This document shows positions 58,406 to 64,000 of a DNA stretch of 64,000 bases, piece by piece (the stretch's first letter is position 1; every line of letters begins with the position of its first letter). Source of the DNA: Leishmania infantum JPCM5 (Eukaryota > Euglenozoa > Kinetoplastea > Trypanosomatida > Trypanosomatidae). Position numbers and translations under genes: made by a program. The stretch is from NCBI RefSeq assembly GCF_000002875.2, contig NC_009413.2, forward strand, positions 191,001 through 255,000, read 5' to 3'. The notes beneath the pieces are model-generated. The model did not search any database and was not told the origin of the DNA. It saw only the letters and a list, made by a program, of their open reading frames with translations.

Positions 58406-60175
58406 CTACACGTCATCTTCCTCCTCATCCTCCCCCTCAGCTTCCGGGCGCGGGGGAGGCGGTGCGTAACGCAGCTCTTCATCTATGGTGCAGTCCCGCT
58501 GACCGTCGAATTCACCAGGCGCCTCGACGTACTCGCGGAAGCACGGGGGAGGGAGGGGTGGGGCATAGTAGGCGCCCTGCATGTCCTTGAGACCCGTGCC
58601 ATAGTACATCATCTGGTAAGAGGCCCCAGGACGTCCGGCAGTCGTCACCGCGTAGGTGGCCGCGCCGGGCCAGCGGAGGGACTTTGCCACATACACAGCT
58701 GTCAGGCTCCCCTCCCCTTCGTAGGCCTTGCGAAAGGTCCAGGGAGCGAGGTGGGAGCGGCTGTGGCCGGGGTAGGAGAGTGGCGCGTCGAGGCTAATGT
58801 CAGACAGGAAAGGCGCGATCATCTCGGGCGCCGGTGGCGGTGACGCCTCAGAAGCGTTCGCGCCGTCACCCTGCCCGTCGTCGCCTTCATCATCAGCCGG
58901 TTCTTCCTCCTCCTCTACCGGCGCCGTCGTGACGCGGCCGCAGTTCAGCACCGACGGGGCAATGTGCGACCACCCCTTCGCCTGCATCAGCTCCCCCTTT
59001 GTGTATCCCTTGTACCACGCCTGCACAGCCGCGATGGCCTCCGCGTCCTCCTCGTCCGGCGCTTCTTGCGGCAGCAGCGGCGGCAGCACGGCGTAGGCCG
59101 GCACTGCCGTCGGCGGTGGTCGAGCCGAGGTCTCTTCTTCATCCTCCTCCGCGTCAGGCACTGCACCCTCGGTGGTGAACGTCTGCACTGGTGCGATGCG
59201 GCACGCGCTCGTGATGCGCGCAATCTGAGCGCGCAGGTAGTGCTTCTCGCACCCCATGAAGCGTGGATGTCCGTGCACGGGGGCGTCGAGGTTACCAGTG
59301 AAGCGGCAGCGCAAGGCGCGGGCAACTGTAATGTGGTGTGGGCTGACGTCCGGCAGGCGGGTCCAAGTCGTGGGGTCCGCGCTAGTCGAAGCATAGTAGC
59401 ACATGGCGTTGAGGCCCGTACCGGCTTCCTCCGCCGGCGCGGAAGGACGTGGCCAGCGGCGTGCAAGACGGCCCCCCGCCAGGGTACAGAGCACGTCAGC
59501 GATCTGCGAAACGGGAGCGTGTTCCTCTTCCTCTTCCATGTCGTCCTCCGCATCGCCTTCGCCGGTTATGCCAGCGTTCTCCTGCATGCGATCCTCATCC
59601 ACCTGGCATTCCGCGACGTAGTAGTCGTACGCGCTTCCCGTGACCACGCCCCAGAAGCGCACGGTGGACAGCGGCTCAGATCGGATCAGCTGGCGTAGGC
59701 CAACAAGCAGGCGATACGCATCCACCCGCGGCAAACCAAGCCCAACCATGTTGAAGTACTGCTGCTCCGTCACGACATCGCTAAGGGCACCGGGGTGATC
59801 TGCGAGGTCGACTTGCGGCTGGCCATCCGCCCCGGCGTCGGCGGATGCGTCCTCTTCTTCTTGTTCGTCTTCGGCGTCGGCGCGGCGTGGGCGGCGTGGC
59901 GGCCGCGGCGGTGCCAAGGCAGTGTTCGTGTTGGCAGCCCAGCGCGTGTTCGTGAAGGAGTCAACAGGGGCCGCAGCGCGAGCGGTGGGCCGCGGATCGG
60001 CATACATATTGCCTTTCATGGGGGGCACAGCGCTGCCGGACAGGAGTTGGTTGGAAGCCGCCCCGAGAGCGTCCATCGCGTCGGCGGGCCGCTCGCGGAT
60101 CACCTGCGCAAGCGCTTGAGTCATGTGGCCCCAGAGCGCCGACTGGCGAATTTGATGCTCGTCTATGCCCGCCAT
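58406..60175 (-). CDS. Radial-spoke head protein RSP4/6
   Basis: From the ATG at 60175 the protein has 589 residues; the longer frame to 60679 starts at TTG and has UTR-like composition. RSP4/6 forms part of the radial-spoke head that couples the central pair to dynein in the flagellar axoneme. Family-like stretches are GLGLPRVDAYRLLVGLRQLI with VRFWGVVTGSAYDYYVAE (about 150-200), EKHYLRAQIARITSACRIAP (about 310) and LRWPGAATYAVT with YYGTGLKDM (about 500-535). Acidic runs (DMEEEEEHA, EEEEEPADD) and a C-terminal EDEEEDDV tail are typical of the family. An acceptor CACAG lies 3-4 nt before the ATG. The call is firm. Confidence 0.93.
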   Translation of the reverse strand: MAGIDEHQIRQSALWGHMTQALAQVIRERPADAMDALGAASNQLLSGSAVPPMKGNMYADPRPTARAAAPVDSFTNTRWAANTNTALAPPRPPRRPRRADAEDEQEEEDASADAGADGQPQVDLADHPGALSDVVTEQQYFNMVGLGLPRVDAYRLLVGLRQLIRSEPLSTVRFWGVVTGSAYDYYVAECQVDEDRMQENAGITGEGDAEDDMEEEEEHAPVSQIADVLCTLAGGRLARRWPRPSAPAEEAGTGLNAMCYYASTSADPTTWTRLPDVSPHHITVARALRCRFTGNLDAPVHGHPRFMGCEKHYLRAQIARITSACRIAPVQTFTTEGAVPDAEEDEEETSARPPPTAVPAYAVLPPLLPQEAPDEEDAEAIAAVQAWYKGYTKGELMQAKGWSHIAPSVLNCGRVTTAPVEEEEEPADDEGDDGQGDGANASEASPPPAPEMIAPFLSDISLDAPLSYPGHSRSHLAPWTFRKAYEGEGSLTAVYVAKSLRWPGAATYAVTTAGRPGASYQMMYYGTGLKDMQGAYYAPPLPPPCFREYVEAPGEFDGQRDCTIDEELRYAPPPPRPEAEGEDEEEDDV

Positions 60176-60178
60176 GGC

Positions 60179-60210
60179 TCTGTGCACAGCAGGCAGACAG
60201 GCAGAACTCA
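60179..60210 (-). promoter_or_regulatory. Predicted trans-splice acceptor of RSP4/6 gene
   Basis: The minus strand reads TTCTGCCTGTCTGCCTGCTG then TGCACAG with the AG at 60179-60180, three to four bases before the ATG. Confidence 0.6.
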
Positions 60211-61256
60211 GCTGTTGACTCCGTGTCCGCACTAGTGACTGCACGCCCAGTATGAGAAAGACGTAAAAGCGAAAAGGGGAGGTAGCAGCTCCTGTGGTGA
60301 CGGCAAGTCGCCGCCGCTGTTCAGTGGGAACGTAGCGAGACGCGGTAAGGACTGAAGCAGATGTGTATGTGAATGTATGGGTGCGTACGTGAGTAGCATC
60401 CGCGTTACCAGTCTGCAGCGGCGTCGATAGGCGGCACAGGCGTTTGCGTGGAGTCCCTACTGGCGGTGTTTTTTCGCAGTGAGAGAAGAAGAAGCGAAGG
60501 GGGGAGCACGACATCGAAGCAAAACACACAGGCGCAGCGGTGCGGCAAGCATGAGGCGAGAGGGTCGCGGAAAGAGTGGAAGAGAGAGACCCACGTGAAG
60601 CAAGGAGCCACAGCACAGCACGTGCGCAGCCAGGGCTCGAGGGGGTGCGCCGCACGAGCGGCGCGTGCACGTGAAACAAAGGAAACGCCGTGTTTCTACT
60701 TTGCGTCTGTCAAGTCGCTCAAGCTGGCTCGCGGCGGTCCCACATCCCTACCGCCACCGCGGCTGCAGCAATGGTGGCCACGTGGCCGCTCGGCGGAGGC
60801 CGTCTCCGTTGCACAGCCTCTCCCCTGGCTCCTCTACACACATGTATGCCTATATGCACATTGGGCTTCGTGATCCGCTTGTGCCTGTCATCCCGACACC
60901 CAGTATGTGAGCGCACAAACGCCAGCGCGCAACTGCAGAGCTGCCCTTGTATGGCGCAGAGGCAAGGAGAGCAGAGGAGAGGAAGACCCACGCCACACCT
61001 GCACCTTGTTGACTCGTGTGTGCGTGTGTGTATGTGTGTGTGTGTGTGTGTGTTTTAGACAGCGCGCTGACGCCAGCCACAGCAGCAACAAGCATACGGC
61101 TTCAGTGCCTTCACTCTTTCTCATACGTATTCTCTGCTCACTCGCAGACGCGCACGCACGGGTCCAGGAGCGGTGCGACGCTCTCTGAGCTCTCGCGCTT
61201 CCACCCCCTCCCTCCCCCGCGGATCCTCCGTCTCTCCATTCACCGGTGGCCACCCA
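60211..61256. other. Spacer between 138-residue gene and RSP4/6 gene
   Basis: No gene seen. A TG run lies at 61015-61051. Confidence 0.55.
61015..61051. repeat. TG microsatellite
   Basis: About 17 TG units with CG and TATG interruptions. Confidence 0.85.
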
Positions 61257-61673
61257 TCAAGTCGACTTGGGATCGCGCAGCACGTCAAACTCGCGCACCG
61301 GATGCAGTGGCTTTTCCAAGTTCCGCACCGGCGACTTCCAGGCGCGGTCCCTATCTAAAATCATAAAGTTCTGCGACTGTCCCTCCGTAATGGGGTTGAC
61401 GCGTGCCTCGTATTGCATCTCCGACTCGTATCCTAGTAGCGTGTGCACGAAGCTGTCGTGGCCCATCAAGTAGTAGAGGCTGCAGGTGGCGAAAAGACCC
61501 AAGCCAAAGATGCGCACCGGTGCCCAGAAGAACGCCTGCACGCCGATCTTGTTCCGATCTGCGCGGCTGTCGTTAAAGCGGACCTGCATAATGCCACGCC
61601 AGCTGCGGGTGCGTCGAATAATCGGCTTGCGAGGCAGCTCCCTCTGCCGGGAAAAGACGGAGTAGCCAGTCAT
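61257..61673 (-). CDS. Small single-span membrane protein, function unknown
   Basis: The protein has 138 residues. A basic N-terminus (RELPRKPIIRRTRSWRG) precedes one hydrophobic segment (APVRIFGLGLFATCSLYYLM, about 51-70). The rest is soluble and mixed-charge, ending in EFDVLRDPKST. The basic, acid-poor N-terminus and the size fit a mitochondrial inner-membrane subunit, but this is inference. I recognise no family. The composition and GC-ending codons look coding. A candidate acceptor (CCGCCGCTCTTCAG) lies about 95 nt upstream, near 61768. Confidence 0.75.
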   Translation of the reverse strand: MTGYSVFSRQRELPRKPIIRRTRSWRGIMQVRFNDSRADRNKIGVQAFFWAPVRIFGLGLFATCSLYYLMGHDSFVHTLLGYESEMQYEARVNPITEGQSQNFMILDRDRAWKSPVRNLEKPLHPVREFDVLRDPKST

Positions 61674-61828
61674 CGACCTGCTCGTGCTGTCTACGCGTAC
61701 GTGCCTTGTTCGCGGTGTGCTGCTGCGCTCTCCGCGCCCCCTTCCTTTGTCAAGGTGACGTTTCCTGAAGAGCGGCGGGGGTCTGCTTGTACTTTCAATC
61801 TCTGCCCCTGCGCCGCCGGCTCACAGAG

Positions 61829-61830
<2 letters not shown>

Positions 61831-61868
<38 letters not shown>
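61831..61868. repeat. GT microsatellite, 19 units
   Basis: Uninterrupted GT dinucleotides, the purest repeat in the window. Confidence 0.9.
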
Positions 61869-61871
<3 letters not shown>

Positions 61872-62045
61872 TGAGCGAGGGGGCTCGAGTTAAGGACGGA
61901 AGAGGTGAACACACGAAAAGCGAAGTGGAGACAAGCGGAAACAACAAAACGCTTATAAAGTCGATGATTTCGCAGGGAAGGCGCTGCCGCGGAGGCAGAG
62001 GGAGCAACGACCAGGTGGCATCACACGTTCGCTGGCCTTGCACAA

Positions 62046-62063
62046 GCGCGCACGCGTGCGCGC
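62046..62063. repeat. 18-nt perfect palindrome
   Basis: GCGCGCACGCGTGCGCGC equals its own reverse complement. It is alternating purine-pyrimidine, so it could also adopt Z-DNA. Confidence 0.8.
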
Positions 62064-62389
62064 AGCACCGCCTTTATCACCACCATCACCACCGCGACGG
62101 AGGTGGGTGTGCAGGGGAACAAGGAGGAGAGAGGATGCATGTCTGCCACACACATACACACAGGCGGGCACAGACAGAATGATATGGGTCACCGCGTGTA
62201 GCTGCGGCAATACCGGGACACGGCGCCACGCGGCCCCATGCAGCCCCACGCTCACTGTGTACTTTGTGGGGAAAGTCTGTTCCTTGGCATTGCAGTTATG
62301 CCATAGATTACTCGCTGCAGTAGTGGATTAGTTACCGCTGCCTTCGCGGTGGTACGGGGCAGAAGGGGGCAGAGGCGCTGTTGCAGCAC

Positions 62390-64000
62390 TCACCGCTTCT
62401 TCGCCTTCTTATGGTTGCCCTTGCCAAATCGCCCCTTGTCAGCAGCGATCTTTCTCACCGTCCTCTTGCACGAGGCGTGAGACGAGACGCCGGCACCTGC
62501 AACCGCGACGGTATCCGCATCGAAGAAGTGCTCCTCGTCGTCATCGTCGTCGCTGTCATTGGCAGCCACCGCGGCTGTGAGTGGCTTGCCCCTTGATTCC
62601 GGAGCCTCGGTGCGCTGGCGCTTCGCTGCCGCTGCCGGCTCACGTGCCGGCGCCTTGGCATCCACACGCTCGCGCTTGCCGTTCTTCTGGCTCGAGGCGT
62701 TCTTGGCGCGTCCCGTGAGCGCGTCCTCGATGTCGCTGCTGTCATCATCATCGTCGACGTTCGGGTCGGCGCCCATCTCGGCCGCGACCGAAGTGCCCTT
62801 AAAGTACTTCCTCTTGTCCTTCACGCCGTAGCGTTCCATGTAAGCATCCTCGTCATAGTCCTCCTCAGCCTCCTCCGGAGGCAACTCAGCCACAAGAGGC
62901 GCACTTGCCGTCTCGCCGCGATCCACGCGAAGGACGCAGCCGCGCAGACGAGAGCCGTGATAGCGCTCCTGCGCATATGCAGCGTAGGCTGGCAGCGCAA
63001 ACTCGATGTGGGCAATACCAGTGGATAGGTGCGTCTCGGGGTGCACAAGGATCTCGCACTTGCGGATTGCCCCGCACGGTGCGAAGTGCTGCCGCAGCGT
63101 CGCCTCCGTCACATCCTCGCCGACGTTCCCCACATAGATATCTTTGGGGCCGTCGTCGAGGAGGTTGTACTTCTCCGTCCGCCCCGTGACGTTACTGCCG
63201 GTGCCGGTGGCAGAAGCTGACACGTTTTCGGCGCGTGAGCAACGACGGGCCGCGGCAGAGGCCACCTTGGACGGCTCTAAGCCGAGCGGCATGACGGTGA
63301 GCTCCTCCTCGTCATCAGCCTCTGCAGCCGCAGACCCGCTGGCCGCGGGCGAGGCAACCGCGGTGCTTTTCCCAGCAAGGCCGCCAGCCGCGCGTGGCGT
63401 CCTGGTGGCACCGTGTGAGTAGGGCAGCGAACCGGGCGCCGCTGCCTTCGTGGCGCTGATACGCCGCCCAAGAAGGTGAAAGCCGTCGAGGAAGGTAATG
63501 GCCGGCGTCACCTCTGCCTCCGTCGCGAAGGTCAGGAAGGCTTTACGGTTCTGCGAGGTCATTTTAATCGCCTCCAGCTTCTTCTCCAGCTGCGGGGCAA
63601 CGTCGCGCAGTACCTCGCGGATAATCTCTGGCTGTGTCACCTTGGCCAAGTCTGTGAGCAGCACCTGTCGCGTGAAGCTGTCCTTTCCCAGGTCCTTCAT
63701 CCCGCCAATGTCCTTCGTCCTTTCCAAATCCTTCGGCTTCGGCTCCTCGACGCGGAGGGTGCGGCCGAGGAACTTGCGACCATTCAGCACCCGCACGGCG
63801 GTGGAGACGCTGTTGGGGGACTGAAGCACGAGGAAGCCAAATCCCTGCCCAGGCTTCTTAATGAGACGCAGTGGCTTGCCAACCTTCCACGCCGACGCGA
63901 ACTGTAGCACCTCCTCCTCCAGCGTGGGCTTCCCAGGCTCGGCGGCGTACGTGTACGGCAGGCCATCGACGAAGACCTTAGTGTTGAGCTTCTTTGGAAG
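62390..64000 (-). CDS. Three-RRM RNA-binding protein, 5' end beyond window
   Basis: The frame runs open off the right edge without an in-frame ATG, so the N-terminus is missing; 536 codons are visible. Three RRMs can be traced: RRM1 (KVFVDGLPY as RNP2, QGFGFLVLQS as RNP1), RRM2 (QVLLTDLA ... KAFLTFAT) and RRM3 (DIYVGNVG ... TGIAHIEFA). An acidic stretch (DDDDDSSDIED) and a lysine-rich tail (KGRFGKGNHKKAKKR) follow; the tail looks like a nuclear or nucleolar signal. The layout recalls nucleolar ribosome-biogenesis proteins of the RBM34/Nop12 type, but I cannot confirm that. The 5' boundary is fixed only by the window edge. Confidence 0.85.
   Translation of the reverse strand, partial: LPKKLNTKVFVDGLPYTYAAEPGKPTLEEEVLQFASAWKVGKPLRLIKKPGQGFGFLVLQSPNSVSTAVRVLNGRKFLGRTLRVEEPKPKDLERTKDIGGMKDLGKDSFTRQVLLTDLAKVTQPEIIREVLRDVAPQLEKKLEAIKMTSQNRKAFLTFATEAEVTPAITFLDGFHLLGRRISATKAAAPGSLPYSHGATRTPRAAGGLAGKSTAVASPAASGSAAAEADDEEELTVMPLGLEPSKVASAAARRCSRAENVSASATGTGSNVTGRTEKYNLLDDGPKDIYVGNVGEDVTEATLRQHFAPCGAIRKCEILVHPETHLSTGIAHIEFALPAYAAYAQERYHGSRLRGCVLRVDRGETASAPLVAELPPEEAEEDYDEDAYMERYGVKDKRKYFKGTSVAAEMGADPNVDDDDDSSDIEDALTGRAKNASSQKNGKRERVDAKAPAREPAAAAKRQRTEAPESRGKPLTAAVAANDSDDDDDEEHFFDADTVAVAGAGVSSHASCKRTVRKIAADKGRFGKGNHKKAKKR

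Larger units (their letters stand above)
61674..62389. other. Spacer between RRM gene and 138-residue gene
   Basis: Contains a 38-nt GT repeat at 61831-61868, an 18-nt perfect palindrome at 62046-62063 and a 6-bp hairpin at 62285-62303. No gene seen. Confidence 0.55.

Noticed and set aside
60176..60679. N-terminal extension of the RSP4/6 frame
   Set aside because: It starts at TTG, has UTR-like composition and crosses the predicted splice acceptor 3-4 nt before the ATG at 60175.
1..64000. tRNA, rRNA, CRISPR, bacterial promoters or operons
   Set aside because: The few GTTCGA-like B-box matches lie in coding sequence or lack a partner A box. No spaced repeat array exists, and the organism is evidently a trypanosomatid.

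Overview
The window looks like nuclear DNA of a trypanosomatid, most likely Leishmania. Every gene I can support lies on the minus strand, as in one polycistronic transcription unit read from right to left, and none shows an intron. Open frames begin at ATGs that usually sit a short way downstream of a polypyrimidine tract plus AG, the signature of spliced-leader trans-splicing. Coding DNA is GC-rich. Spacers are long and full of TG/CA, TA and poly-purine runs. One spacer holds a roughly 1.1 kb GC-rich block that resembles the degenerate SIDER/DIRE retroposons of Leishmania. I saw no strand switch, tRNA, rRNA or CRISPR array.

In transcription order (right to left): a three-RRM RNA-binding protein cut by the right edge (62390-64000); a 138-residue single-span membrane protein; a radial-spoke head protein RSP4/6; a PiT-type phosphate transporter; an aprataxin-like HIT/zinc-finger repair protein; a Bet1-like Qc-SNARE; a full ABCA-type ABC transporter flanked by two 4.6-4.7 kb gene-free spacers; a NUFIP1-like zinc-finger protein; an NFX1-type zinc-finger protein; an XPB-like helicase; a hypothetical coiled-coil protein; an ankyrin protein with a possible EF-hand/SH2-like module; three consecutive ERI-1-type DEDDh 3'-5' exoribonucleases; and a giant low-complexity protein of at least 2,856 codons that runs off the left edge (1-8568).

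Neighbours in such a unit share transcription but not necessarily function. Even so, two themes recur. One is RNA metabolism: the three ERI-1 paralogues, the NUFIP1-like protein, the RRM protein and the NFX1 protein. The other is DNA repair: the XPB-like helicase and the aprataxin. Regulation is expected after transcription, and the spacers hold concrete candidates: a retroposon-like block just after the third exonuclease gene, several perfect intergenic stem-loops including one about 126 nt long, a start-stop uORF, and a 72-codon uORF next to a splice tract.

Start codons were chosen as in-frame ATGs. Several frames extend further upstream only through GTG or TTG codons, which I did not accept. 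Functional calls rest on motifs read by eye; no database search was run.
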